A stretch of DNA of 64,000 nucleotides. It comes from an uncultured Verrucomicrobiota bacterium. GTDB lineage: Bacteria > Verrucomicrobiota > Verrucomicrobiia > Limisphaerales > UBA9464. The stretch is taken from positions 62,001 to 126,000 of the forward strand of contig CAIXUG010000016.1 of assembly GCA_903922605.1 (NCBI GenBank). The letters are read 5' to 3'. The position numbers and the translations under genes were made by a program. Below are positions 54,809-63,819 of this stretch, one piece after another. The notes below the pieces were generated by a model that was given only the letters and a program-made list of their open reading frames with translations, ran no database searches and was not told the origin of the DNA. The stretch's first letter is position 1. Each line of letters starts with the position of its first letter.

Positions 54809-56689
54809 TCAGGGGCGCTTGTTGTTGTTCTGCTGCTGCTGCTGATGGCCGTTGTTCCCCCCATTTCCAGTATTGCCATTGTAGGCGGGGCCTTGGATGG
54901 ACGAGGGCCGGGAGGGAACGGTGTAGGTCGGCATCGGGGCCGACGGTTGCATGCGAGCCGGCTCGCTGCGATAGACCGGCGTCGGCTGGGTAATTGCGGA
55001 GCGGTAAACCGGCGCGGGAGGCACGTTGTAGGTCGGATTGGGCCGGTAAGCCGCAGCCGCTCCCGGGCTGACTTGCGTTCGGGCGCCGACATAGGCGGGC
55101 GCAGGCTGCACGTTCTGTACCGGAGCGCGCGTCGCGAAGCTCGCGCCCGGTGCCGTGGTGGGTGCCTCGGACCGTGTGATCGGCAGGGGCCTCGGCACCG
55201 TGGAGGCAGTGGTCGGGAACCCTTCTACCAGCGGCGGCCGGGACTGTCCCGGCGTCGAGCCGACTACGGTGGCCCGAACGGACGGCAGCGGGCTCACACT
55301 GGGCGCGGTCGGACGAAAGACCGTCGCATTGCCGGCGCCCGGTTCCTCGCGGCGAGGCACCGGAGCGGAGGGCACCGGGCGCGTGCTGCGGGCCGCGGTG
55401 GCGGCGGCGGCAGTGAGATTCGGGCGATATACCGGCAAAACCGTGGGCGTGCCGCCGCCCGGCTGACCCGGCGAGCGGACCGGCAGCGTGTGCACGACAT
55501 CGGGCGAATCCACGATCCGCACCTTGGGAATCTCCGCGCGGGCGTGCGCCTGGACCGGCTTCAGGCCGGGACCGTTGTTGATGATAACGGTGTTATGGTT
55601 GCCCACGATGTTGATGTTGCCGCCGCCATGGATGTCATTGATCGGACGGGATCCATGATAGATGGCCGCCACTTCGGAACGGGGCGCGCAATAGCGCCAC
55701 GGGCGCGGGTCAGTGAAGCGGTTCCAGCCGAGGTACACGAAATGGTTGAAGCCGAGCCCGAAGTCGCAGTCCGCACCGGCCCGCCGACCGCCCCAGGTCA
55801 GGCCCACGCCCACCGACCAGCCGCTGCCCGGCGGCAACGGAGCCCAGCCGCAATGCTCCCCCCCGGAACGCCAGGTCACCCAGGCCGGTCCCCAGCGATG
55901 GTCTGGCACCCAGCACCAGCCACGGCCCGAGGCAAGCTGCCAGCGACCATAATGGAACGGGGCCCAGCCCCAGGAATAATGCGAGCGCCAGTACCAGCCG
56001 CAATCGCTCCAAACCCAGTAGCCATCATCGCAATAGGGCCGCCAGCCGGGATTGATGAGCGCCACCGTGGGCTGCCAGCACCGGCCAAAGCCCGCCACTT
56101 CCACCCAGACGCCGTAAGGCGTCAGCGAATCATAAAACATGGCGTCGTTCACCTCGATGATGGGCTGCTCGACGATCACCTGGGCGACACCGTCGCCCGG
56201 AGGCGGCGCGGCAAGGTCAATCGGCATCGCTGCCGCCGCGGTGTCCTGCGTGGGCGGAGGTGCGACGAACGGGGTGATCGGCGCACGGTTGACGGGCTGC
56301 GTCGTGAGCATCGGTCCTTGCGCCGTTTCCGGGAAAGTCTGCTCCTGCTTGATCAGCGCCTGGATGGCTGATTCCGGAATGCCCAAGTCATGCAGATAGA
56401 TGATCTGTTCGGCGGTGAGCTTGAACGGCTGCCGAATCGTGGCGATGTAATCCACCAGCACGGTTTCCCCCAGGGAAGTCTGGGCCAGCCGCACGACCTC
56501 CTGCGCGGGCGCCGGGAGCTCCGGCGGCGGCGTCGGAGCAATGACCGGCGCCGCGACGGCGACGGCATTGGTATCGGTGTTTGGGTCGGCACTGGCCTTG
56601 TCCACGGCCACGGCCACGAGCGAGCGGTCCGCCGGATCACAACCGGCCAGCAACACCGCGCACAATGAGAGCAGGAGGGAACGTTTCAT
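54809..56689 (-). CDS. DUF6600/YXWGXW-repeat lipoprotein with low-complexity tail
   Basis: 626 residues. Lipoprotein signal with lipobox-like 'LCAVLLAGC' (Cys17). A helical segment (~65-125) precedes a Trp-rich region (~185-340) with repeated 'YGVWVEVAGFGRCWQPTV', 'GYWVWSDCGWYWRSHYSWGWAPFHYGRW', 'GRGWCWVPDHRWGPAWVTWR' units of the YXWGXW/DUF6600 type, compatible with an outer-membrane or peptidoglycan-associated role. The remaining ~230 residues are Pro/Thr/Ala-rich with a final 'GNTGNGGNNGHQQQQQNNN' tail. Function unknown. It is probably co-transcribed with the secreted protein downstream. Confidence 0.8.
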   Translation of the reverse strand: MKRSLLLSLCAVLLAGCDPADRSLVAVAVDKASADPNTDTNAVAVAAPVIAPTPPPELPAPAQEVVRLAQTSLGETVLVDYIATIRQPFKLTAEQIIYLHDLGIPESAIQALIKQEQTFPETAQGPMLTTQPVNRAPITPFVAPPPTQDTAAAAMPIDLAAPPPGDGVAQVIVEQPIIEVNDAMFYDSLTPYGVWVEVAGFGRCWQPTVALINPGWRPYCDDGYWVWSDCGWYWRSHYSWGWAPFHYGRWQLASGRGWCWVPDHRWGPAWVTWRSGGEHCGWAPLPPGSGWSVGVGLTWGGRRAGADCDFGLGFNHFVYLGWNRFTDPRPWRYCAPRSEVAAIYHGSRPINDIHGGGNINIVGNHNTVIINNGPGLKPVQAHARAEIPKVRIVDSPDVVHTLPVRSPGQPGGGTPTVLPVYRPNLTAAAATAARSTRPVPSAPVPRREEPGAGNATVFRPTAPSVSPLPSVRATVVGSTPGQSRPPLVEGFPTTASTVPRPLPITRSEAPTTAPGASFATRAPVQNVQPAPAYVGARTQVSPGAAAAYRPNPTYNVPPAPVYRSAITQPTPVYRSEPARMQPSAPMPTYTVPSRPSSIQGPAYNGNTGNGGNNGHQQQQQNNNKRP

Positions 56690-56945
56690 GGGAAACGATG
56701 GGAGGGATGGGGTAATTGATCGTTTAAACCGAACCGGCGCCCCTTTCAGGATTCTGAGAACATCTTATCCTGGATCATCCGGGACACAAGTCCGGCTCAT
56801 TTTCACAACGGGAACATTGACGGCTGTAAATGTATTCTATTCATCCGCCGCTGCAAGCCCTTTAGGGCAGCGCGGTTCCCCACGATAAAAAAACCTTGTC
56901 TCAACGGCGACTGCCCCTAGTCTCCGCCTCCGCTTTCTTCTCAGT

Positions 56946-57020
56946 GCGCGGTTAGCTCAGTGGTAGAGCATTACCTTGACACGGTAGGGGTCGCAGGTTC
57001 GAACCCTGCATCGCGCACCA
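56946..57020 (+). tRNA. tRNA-Val (anticodon GAC)
   Basis: 75 nt with encoded CCA (57018-57020). Acceptor GCGCGGT/ATCGCGC, D arm GCTC..GAGC, anticodon loop TTGACAC with anticodon GAC, T arm GCAGG-TTCGAAC-CCTGC, discriminator A. Confidence 0.96.
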
Positions 57021-57492
57021 TTCCCCCAGGTTCGGGTTTGCCAGTTGGCCCTCGTGGGGCCTTTCCGATGTCAGCGGTTTGGAAACCGCTCCAAACCAGC
57101 ATTTTCCACCGGGCGATGTGGCCACGAAAGGTTGCGATCAGGAGCCTTTTCGTTGGCGGACCGCCTGAAGAAATACGCTCCAGATTGTTGGCCATAAGGC
57201 CATTACGCATCTCAGAAAAACCGCGATCAACCGAGGTGCCATCGGAAAACTGAACCGCTTTACAGTTGTGACTTTTTTTCTGAATCCAAATGCCTTCGGC
57301 GCGGTCGTTGATGGGGTAGCCGTTTGAGATTTGTTCCCTTGGCAGCTTGCAACTTCGGTCGACGGTGAATGCCCGCATCCCACACGCATTCGTCGTCATC
57401 ATTCTAAGATCTCCAGTGCCGCTGTGCGGTGTGGCACTGGATTTTTCCCTGCCTGAGCGACCGGTTACCGCCCACATTACCCGGCGACCTCG
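57021..57492. other. Non-coding gap after tRNA-Val
   Basis: 472 bp with somewhat lower G+C than its neighbours and a strong hairpin near the right end (57413-57446). A minus-strand frame from ~57399 has a GGAG 10 nt upstream of its ATG but runs antisense through the tRNA and matches no family I know. No gene is called. Confidence 0.45.
57413..57446 (+). terminator. Strong hairpin with T tract
   Basis: Perfect 8-bp stem CCAGTGCC (57413-57420) / GGCACTGG (57433-57440), then ATTTTT (57441-57446). Oriented on the + strand ~390 nt past tRNA-Val, so it could end a long tRNA-Val transcript or an unrecognised RNA. Confidence 0.65.
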
Positions 57493-58941
57493 TCAAACTG
57501 GCATCGACTCATCCGAATGCCGGGATACGACATCGCCATCCCCCTTCCTCAGCTGATGGAAAACGGCGGAGGACACGATCGTCAGCCCGCCCATCACCAG
57601 AAAGGCCTGATGGATGCCGTGGATCATCTCCGGGGCACTGGAGTGAAACCTGTCCGGGATGAAAAACGCCGTGGCCAGCGAGGCCGAAGCCACCCCGAAA
57701 CTGATCGACATCTGCTGCCCCGTGCTGGCGATGGTGCTCGCACTGCTGGTCTGGCCCGCCGTCACGTCGGCATACACCAGGCTGTTCATGCTCGTGTACT
57801 GCATCGAGGCGAAGAAGCCGAAGCTGAACACCTGCAGGACAATGAGCCAGACCGGCGTTCGTAGTCCGATGGACGCAAACAGCAGGATGAGCAGCCCCAG
57901 CATCACGGTGTTGAAAATCAGCACCTGCCGATAACCAAAGCGGGCGAGAATGCGCGGCATGAACACCTTGAGGCTCATGGCCGCAAGCGCCTGCGGCATC
58001 ATGAGCAGGCCGGATTGCACCGGCGTAAACCCCAACCCCACCTGGTACAGCAGTGGAAACAGGAACGGTATCCCGCCAATGCCAATGCGCGTGACAAAGC
58101 CGCCCACCACCGCCGCCCGGAAAGTACGGATGCGCAGCAACCCCAGGCGCAACAGCGGAAACACGGCGTTCGAGGCATGAACGCCATAGCCCGCCAGCAA
58201 GGCCAGGGATAACCCCAACAGCCCCAGCATTTCCCGGCCGCTCAGGGTGTGTTCGCCGAACACTTCCAACACGTACGACAGCAGAGCGATGCCGGCGCCA
58301 AAGAGGATGAAGCCGACCACGTCGAGCGGCCGGGTCTTGGTTTCCTGGTAATCGGGCAGATGCCGATAGACCAGATACAGCCCCCACAGGCCGATGGGAA
58401 GGTTGATGAAAAAGAGGGTCCGCCAGTGGAAGTAGGCGACGATCAGCCCGCCGACGAACGGGCCGATCATCGGTCCCACCAGGCCCGGAATCGCCACGAA
58501 GGTCATCGTGCGGATGAGTTCCGATTTGGCGAAGGTTCGCACCAGTGTCAGGCGGCCCACGGGCACCATCATGGCCCCGCCACAGCCCTGAAGGATGCGG
58601 CAGGCCACCAGCACATGGATGTTGGTGGAGATGCCACAGAGCAGTGAGCCGAGCGTGAACAGGCCTATGGCCGAGGCAAACACGCGCCGGGTGCCAAACC
58701 GGTCCGCCATCCAGCCGCTGATCGGGATGAACACCGCCAGGCTCAGCGTGTAGCTCGACAGCACCGATTTCATGCTGAGCGGCACCACCCCGAGCGCCTG
58801 CGCGATCGTGGGCACGGCGGTGTTCAGGATCGTCGTGTCCAGCGACTCCATGAAAAACGCCATCGCGACCAGCCACGGCAGGAGCCGCCGGTCAGCGGCG
58901 GATACAGCGACGGATGGGAACGGGCTGGAGGGGGCGGTCAC
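57493..58941 (-). CDS. MFS transporter, DHA2-type (EmrB/QacA-like)
   Basis: 482 residues, fourteen predicted transmembrane segments. Starts at GTG 58941 ('TAPSSPFPSVAVSAADRRLLPWLVAMAFFMESLDTTILNTAVPTIA'), the typical DHA2 N-terminus with the TM1 'DTTIVN'-like motif. Motif A-like 'GWMADRFGTRRVFASAIGLFTLGSLLCG' and motif C-like 'VAIPGLVGPMIGPFVGGLIVAYFHWRTLFFINLPIG' follow. Proton-coupled multidrug exporter family. No MFP (EmrA-like) partner lies adjacent, so substrate specificity is unknown. Divergent from the PEPCK gene with a 219-bp intergenic region. Confidence 0.9.
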   Translation of the reverse strand: MTAPSSPFPSVAVSAADRRLLPWLVAMAFFMESLDTTILNTAVPTIAQALGVVPLSMKSVLSSYTLSLAVFIPISGWMADRFGTRRVFASAIGLFTLGSLLCGISTNIHVLVACRILQGCGGAMMVPVGRLTLVRTFAKSELIRTMTFVAIPGLVGPMIGPFVGGLIVAYFHWRTLFFINLPIGLWGLYLVYRHLPDYQETKTRPLDVVGFILFGAGIALLSYVLEVFGEHTLSGREMLGLLGLSLALLAGYGVHASNAVFPLLRLGLLRIRTFRAAVVGGFVTRIGIGGIPFLFPLLYQVGLGFTPVQSGLLMMPQALAAMSLKVFMPRILARFGYRQVLIFNTVMLGLLILLFASIGLRTPVWLIVLQVFSFGFFASMQYTSMNSLVYADVTAGQTSSASTIASTGQQMSISFGVASASLATAFFIPDRFHSSAPEMIHGIHQAFLVMGGLTIVSSAVFHQLRKGDGDVVSRHSDESMPV

Positions 58942-59116
58942 GATTCGGCAAATGCAACATGACAGCGAAGCCGCCCTTCGCAACTGCTCCCCGTCCAGGC
59001 GGTGCTGAGGGCAAAAGTTCCTTCGGACGCGACGGATCTCTCTTTCCGCACTTCACCGAAAGTTCCGGTGCGTTCCCAATTGCACAGTGGCCGTCCCCCA
59101 CCCTAGCCTATCCTCC

Positions 59117-59146
59117 CGTGTTCGGGCATTCCGCCTCCCGGACACG
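59117..59146 (+). promoter_or_regulatory. Hairpin in the PPi-PEPCK leader
   Basis: CGTGTTCGGG (59117-59126) pairs over 10 bp (one G·U) with CCCGGACACG (59137-59146), 14 nt before the ATG at 59161. It occupies the Shine-Dalgarno region and has no T tract. Possible translational control or transcript stabilisation; inferred. Confidence 0.45.
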
Positions 59147-59160
59147 ACCCAGACAAACCC

Positions 59161-62100
59161 ATGTCCACCATGCTGTCCGCGAACGCAGAAATTCGGCACC
59201 TGAACCTCAAGCTCGCCGAACTCGGCCTGCCGCTCTACGCCGCCGGCGTCAACCCCGAGGCCGCCGCCCTCGTTGCCTCCCTCATCGCCCGCAGCCGCGA
59301 AAAGGATCGGCTGCTCGCCTCCCACCTCTGCGCGGTGGATGCGCGCATCCAGGCCTTCCTCTATGATTATCTGGGCGACTCCGTCGTGCCGCCGAAGCTG
59401 CCGAGCAAGACGCTCCTGCTGGACCGCCCCGGTCTCGCGCGTGTCGCCTCGCTGCCGCCGGACCGCGATGAGTTCGTGAGCGACATCATCCGCAGCTACC
59501 GCGTCGCCAACGGCGTGCTGCACAATCCGAAGTCCGACCGCCGCACGACCGAGGGCATTTTCCACGTCACCGAGGGCGGCCTGCCCATTCCGGACGACAA
59601 GAAGGCCGTGCCCAAGGAGGTGTTCTCGAACCTCTTGCGCAAGGCGCTCCAGCCGCCGCCCGAGCTGATGCGGCTGCCCTTCACGGCGTCGCAGGCCGAG
59701 CAGGCGGAGTGTTTCGTGACCCTGTACCTGCGCCCGGTAGTGTGCCCCGAGGTGCCCGGCTTCATTGCCCAGAAGGCGATGGAGACGCGTTTCTTCGTGC
59801 CCGGGAACCTGGTCAGCAACCTCGATTTCGTGGAGAGCATCTTCGGCAATGCGGGCGACCCGAACCTGCCGGAGAATGACGCCGCGCTCGATCCCGAGCA
59901 CTGGTCCGGCCACACCGGCTGCGTCGTGCTCGCCCCACACATTGTCGGCAAGCTCACCAAAAAGGAACTCGGCCTGCCCACCTGGGAAGCCGCCACCGAA
60001 CGCCAGCGCCGCGACGGCATGTGCTGGAAGTCGGAAGGCGAGATCTACAACGACGGCGGTGCGTTCAAGATCACCGCACGCGACGCCTCAGGGGTCATCG
60101 TCACGGTCATCGGCGACAACTACTACGGCTACTGCAAAAAGGAGGTGAAGACCCAGATCTCCTTCGCCACGAATCTCTTCGGCCTCGCCGAAGAAGAGCA
60201 CGCGGGCGGTGCGCTGGTCTTCCCCTGCTACGACCTGGCCGGTGACTACGACGCGAACCTGCACCGGCACGAATTTCCGCACACCTTGGCGGAAGTCATC
60301 CGTCTCAATGGCGATTCGGTCGAGGTGAAGCCCGAGGGCTATGCGACCGACAAGGCCTACCCCACCATTTTCTATGTGCCGGAGACGACGAAGTTCGAGC
60401 TGGAAAAGCAGCGCGTCTCCTGGCCCCAAGGCGGCGGCACCCAGACCCTCAAGCTCCTGCTCGGCCACACCTATGTGCTGCCCAGCGGTTTCAAGATCCA
60501 TTTGGAAAAGCCGGTCGGAAACCGGGCTTGGCGGCTCATCGGCACCAAACCCGAGGGCACGCTCTGCCACAAGCCCTGCACCGTCAGCGGCGGCGGCAAG
60601 TCGGAAATCTCGAAACCCATCACTGACGCCATCATTCACGGCCCGGTGTTCGTCGCCGATTTCCAGAAGGACTTCGACCTCGTGGACGAGCTGCTGAAGC
60701 GCGATTACTCGAACCGCTTCCGTGACGCTGCCAAGAATGGCAAGGACACACGCGAGCTTCTCGCACCCGCGCGGTCCCTGGGCAGCGTCATCAAGCTGCT
60801 CACGCCCGGGGATGAGTACACCGAGGAGTACAACCGCTCGGTGGGCGCCATCCCGCAGCACATCAAGGAGCTGGTGTTCGTGGTGAAGCGTTTCTGGAAA
60901 CCGGCCTGGGGTGCCGACTGGCGCGACCAGTTCAGCGTGGACATCATCAACGGCGAGTCGTCGAACGAGCTGCGCATCGGGCGCAAGAAGCTGGCGACGC
61001 AGTTCCTGCGGGTGGGTTACGACTCCGAAGGCCAGTGGCGCACCTTCGGACTGCGGAAGGATTTCCACCCGGCGAAGAAGATCCAGGCCGAGGACGACAT
61101 CACCGCGAGCGTCACCGTGCCACGCTCCCTGCTGTCGGGACTCGACGTGAGCGCGACGCAGCACTCGCTCAAGTTCGTCCACAACACCGAGACACGCCTC
61201 TTCCAGCGTCCCGATGACGCTTTTGTGCGCGGCTACGACCACATGGCCGAGCACGACTTCGCGCAGACGGGGAACTTCTTCTCCAACTACGAGCCCATGC
61301 CGCGCTCCTTTGCGTACGAGCTGACGGATGACGCCATCGGCTTCTACCAGTTCACCGAGCCGATGCAGGGGCTCATCGAGGGCGTCGTGAAAGACCCTTC
61401 CAAGGCCTACTTTGTCTCCAGCGCCCACCCGCGCATTGTCGATGGCAAACCCTCGAAGAACCCGCGCTACCTCCAGCTCCGTCCCGATCTGCAGGACCCG
61501 CGCTCGAAACATCTCGCCGAAATGGGGACGCGCCTGGCCCGCCGGCTGGCGCCGGCCCAGCCGCTGTACCAGCCGGTCACTGCCATCCTTGCCGGCCGGC
61601 GCAACAACCCGGCCGAGCCGAAAATCCAGTCGCTAGCCTGCTATGGGCCGATCCATTATATGGAGCTGCCGGAGCTGTTCATGGAGTTCATCTCCTCCAT
61701 GACCGGCAAGTCGCCGAGCACCACCGGGGCGGGCAGCGAGGGCGCCCTGACCAAGGGCCCCTTCAACGCGCTGCCGCCCATCTACGACCTCAATGCCGCG
61801 CTCGTCGGCTACATCGTCAGCGGCTACGACGCCTTCCTCACCAGCGCCGGCTGCCTCGGCCCCAAGGTCCGCGTGGACCACGACGTTTCCCTGCTCGTCC
61901 CCGAGCTGTGGTGCCGCCTTGGGACGAAGGAGCGTGACCCGCGCTGGCTGATCGCCAATGGGATGCTGGAAAAGCTGAACGACTTCGAGACCGGCGGCCG
62001 CGAAATCCTCGCCAGCCGGCTCGGCTACCGCATCACCCGCAAGTTCGTGAACGCGTTCTTCGGCCGCATTTTCAACCACCCGCACTCCGTCCTCACCGAC

Positions 62101-62568
62101 GCGATGCTGCGGCCCGAGCTGCAGGACGCGCACGAGTTTGCGGACGCGCTGGACAACATCGTGGCCACACACCGCCGGGTCGCGAAGAACTACTTCAACG
62201 ACGGCTCCATCGCCTGGGCCTGCCCGCCGCTGCGCGCCCTGCTGCACATCATGCGCGACGGACTCTTCGAGGGGAAAACCCTCGACGACCCGGAAATTCG
62301 CGAGCTGTTCACCCGCGAGCACCTGCTCACCAGCGACTGGTACGAGGCCCGCCTCAAGGCCAAGCAGGCGCAGGACGTGGGCCGCTGGCTGAAGCACGTC
62401 TCCTACGTGGAGAAGTTCGTGAACCGCCCGAGCTACGCCGACGAAGTCGTGCGCCTCGGCCTGCGCGACCGCCTGAGCGCCGCCCGCGTGCGCCTCGACC
62501 AGGTGAAGCACCGCGACTACCTCGAAACCCTGCGCGGCACCACCGGTGCCGAGCCGGCGGTGAAGTAA
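59161..62568 (+). CDS. PPi-type phosphoenolpyruvate carboxykinase
   Basis: A 1135-residue cytoplasmic enzyme. It matches the large pyrophosphate-dependent PEPCK family (EC 4.1.1.38; oxaloacetate + PPi to PEP + Pi + CO2) known from Entamoeba and propionibacteria. Length agrees (about 1100-1150), and typical blocks occur in order: 'IFGNAGDPNLPENDAALDPE', 'ARDASGVIVTVIGDNYYGYC', 'SGGGKSEISKPITDA' (GGGKSEIS at 477-484), 'SLGSVIKLLTPGDEY', 'LFMEFISSMTGKSPSTTGAG' (from ~839) and 'SEGALTKGPFNALPPIYDLN'. The usual 500-600-residue ATP/GTP-PEPCK is unrelated in size. Monocistronic, downstream of a hairpin leader. Identification is by recalled family similarity. Confidence 0.9.
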   Translation: MSTMLSANAEIRHLNLKLAELGLPLYAAGVNPEAAALVASLIARSREKDRLLASHLCAVDARIQAFLYDYLGDSVVPPKLPSKTLLLDRPGLARVASLPPDRDEFVSDIIRSYRVANGVLHNPKSDRRTTEGIFHVTEGGLPIPDDKKAVPKEVFSNLLRKALQPPPELMRLPFTASQAEQAECFVTLYLRPVVCPEVPGFIAQKAMETRFFVPGNLVSNLDFVESIFGNAGDPNLPENDAALDPEHWSGHTGCVVLAPHIVGKLTKKELGLPTWEAATERQRRDGMCWKSEGEIYNDGGAFKITARDASGVIVTVIGDNYYGYCKKEVKTQISFATNLFGLAEEEHAGGALVFPCYDLAGDYDANLHRHEFPHTLAEVIRLNGDSVEVKPEGYATDKAYPTIFYVPETTKFELEKQRVSWPQGGGTQTLKLLLGHTYVLPSGFKIHLEKPVGNRAWRLIGTKPEGTLCHKPCTVSGGGKSEISKPITDAIIHGPVFVADFQKDFDLVDELLKRDYSNRFRDAAKNGKDTRELLAPARSLGSVIKLLTPGDEYTEEYNRSVGAIPQHIKELVFVVKRFWKPAWGADWRDQFSVDIINGESSNELRIGRKKLATQFLRVGYDSEGQWRTFGLRKDFHPAKKIQAEDDITASVTVPRSLLSGLDVSATQHSLKFVHNTETRLFQRPDDAFVRGYDHMAEHDFAQTGNFFSNYEPMPRSFAYELTDDAIGFYQFTEPMQGLIEGVVKDPSKAYFVSSAHPRIVDGKPSKNPRYLQLRPDLQDPRSKHLAEMGTRLARRLAPAQPLYQPVTAILAGRRNNPAEPKIQSLACYGPIHYMELPELFMEFISSMTGKSPSTTGAGSEGALTKGPFNALPPIYDLNAALVGYIVSGYDAFLTSAGCLGPKVRVDHDVSLLVPELWCRLGTKERDPRWLIANGMLEKLNDFETGGREILASRLGYRITRKFVNAFFGRIFNHPHSVLTDAMLRPELQDAHEFADALDNIVATHRRVAKNYFNDGSIAWACPPLRALLHIMRDGLFEGKTLDDPEIRELFTREHLLTSDWYEARLKAKQAQDVGRWLKHVSYVEKFVNRPSYADEVVRLGLRDRLSAARVRLDQVKHRDYLETLRGTTGAEPAVK

Positions 62569-62593
62569 CAAAGGATGAAGTAGGAAGGATGAA

Positions 62594-63397
62594 TTATGAA
62601 CCGGCGGCCTTCGTGAACAGGGCCGCCGTTCCGAGGGCTTGCGCCGGGATGACCCGTCCTGTGATCGAGGCGGCATCATCGCGGGCAAGCAGTCGCACCA
62701 GGTGCGCGATCGCTTCGGGCGAGGAAATCCCGTCCGGCGATTCTTGGAGCAGCCTTGACCTCAGCTCGTCAGAGATCCAACCGGTATCCGTAGGGCCGGG
62801 ATCGACTGCATTGACGGTGACGTCGCACCCGGCCAGTTCGGCGCTGAGCGTGAGCGTCAGCGCATCCAGCGCCGCCTTCGTGACCACGTAGGCGATCTGT
62901 CCCGGCATGGGATTGTGGTTCTGCCCCGACGTGATGTTGACGATACGGCCGGGCGTGTTCGGATTCCTGTGTCGGGCGAACTCGGCACAAAGCAGGACCG
63001 CGGCGCGAACGTTTACCGCGTAGTGGCGGTCCAACTGGTCGGCGTGAACCTCGTCGATTCCTCCCTTTTCCCAGTGCGCGGCGTTGTTGACGAGGATGTC
63101 GACACACCCAAAGCGCTGCCGGGCCTGACGGAACAGCTCCGCTGGTGAAGCGGGCTGACTGAGATCCATCTCGGTTGCTTCGACCTCAGGGGCGATGGAA
63201 CGAAGTTCCCTGAGCAGCGATTCCGGTTCGTCCGGTTCAACGCCCCAGACCTGCTGGCGGTCGTAATCGCGGAAGAAGGTCACGAAGAGTCTGGCGCCAG
63301 CCCGTGCAAGCTCACGCGCAATTGCCGCCCCGATCCCCGCGCCTCTGGTCACACCCGTAACGAGCGCAGTCCGGCCGGTGAGTTCTCGACGGTTCAT
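62594..63397 (-). CDS. SDR-family oxidoreductase
   Basis: 267 residues. The cofactor site is 'ALVTGVTRGAGIGAAIAREL' (TGxxxGxG), 'ILVNNAAHWEKGG' (NNAA-type) and the catalytic Ser-Tyr-Lys is 'NITSGQNHNPMPGQIAYVVTKAALDALT'. The end ('GRVIPAQALGTAALFTKAAGS') lacks a membrane segment. Reductase or dehydrogenase of unknown substrate, FabG-like in size. I prefer the ATG at 63397 ('NRRELTGRTALVTG'); an upstream ATG at 63406 is in frame. It is convergent with the PPi-PEPCK gene with a 25-bp gap. Confidence 0.9.
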   Translation of the reverse strand: MNRRELTGRTALVTGVTRGAGIGAAIARELARAGARLFVTFFRDYDRQQVWGVEPDEPESLLRELRSIAPEVEATEMDLSQPASPAELFRQARQRFGCVDILVNNAAHWEKGGIDEVHADQLDRHYAVNVRAAVLLCAEFARHRNPNTPGRIVNITSGQNHNPMPGQIAYVVTKAALDALTLTLSAELAGCDVTVNAVDPGPTDTGWISDELRSRLLQESPDGISSPEAIAHLVRLLARDDAASITGRVIPAQALGTAALFTKAAGS

Positions 63398-63819
63398 AAC
63401 CTGCATGGCTCCCGACTGGCGGACGTGTCGATATATAAACAGCGGTTCGTATGGTGAAACCGGCCATCAGACCGATCCGTCTGCATTTTCAAATTGGAGC
63501 TCGCACCCTGCGCCCGGCATGGCCGATTCGGCGACGAAAATCAGGTGGCGCGAACAGACAACGCCTCGGAAGAGAGTGGAACCGTGCCCGCCAGTGCTTT
63601 TGATCGAACAGCGAAGACGCATAGACGCGAAGATCGGGAAACAACTCTCTTTTCAGCCTCCCCTTCGTCTTCGCGCCTTTGCTGTTTCTCTCCCTGCCTC
63701 TTTATCGGCGAAACCCAGGCTCACTCGCACGCGCAGACGCCTCGTTCGAAATTCGTAATTCGAAGTTCGCAATTTACTTCCTCCTTCCCGTGCCCTTGTC
63801 CGCCCGGTAGCAACACGGC
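63398..63819. repeat. Non-coding gap with dispersed repeats
   Basis: Contains GCGAAGACGCATAGACGCGA (63611-63630) and its inverse-type copy CCTTCGTCTTCGCGCCTTTG (63662-63681), plus an A+T-rich run of TTCGAAATTCGTAATTCGAA (63745-63775). No gene. The inverted pair could form a long hairpin. The start of the SIS-domain gene follows. Confidence 0.55.

Noticed and set aside
56971-57477. 168-residue minus frame ending 'GMVRDAGFEPATPTVSR'
   Set aside because: The ending is the classic false protein made by reading a tRNA antisense; the upstream part matches nothing I know.
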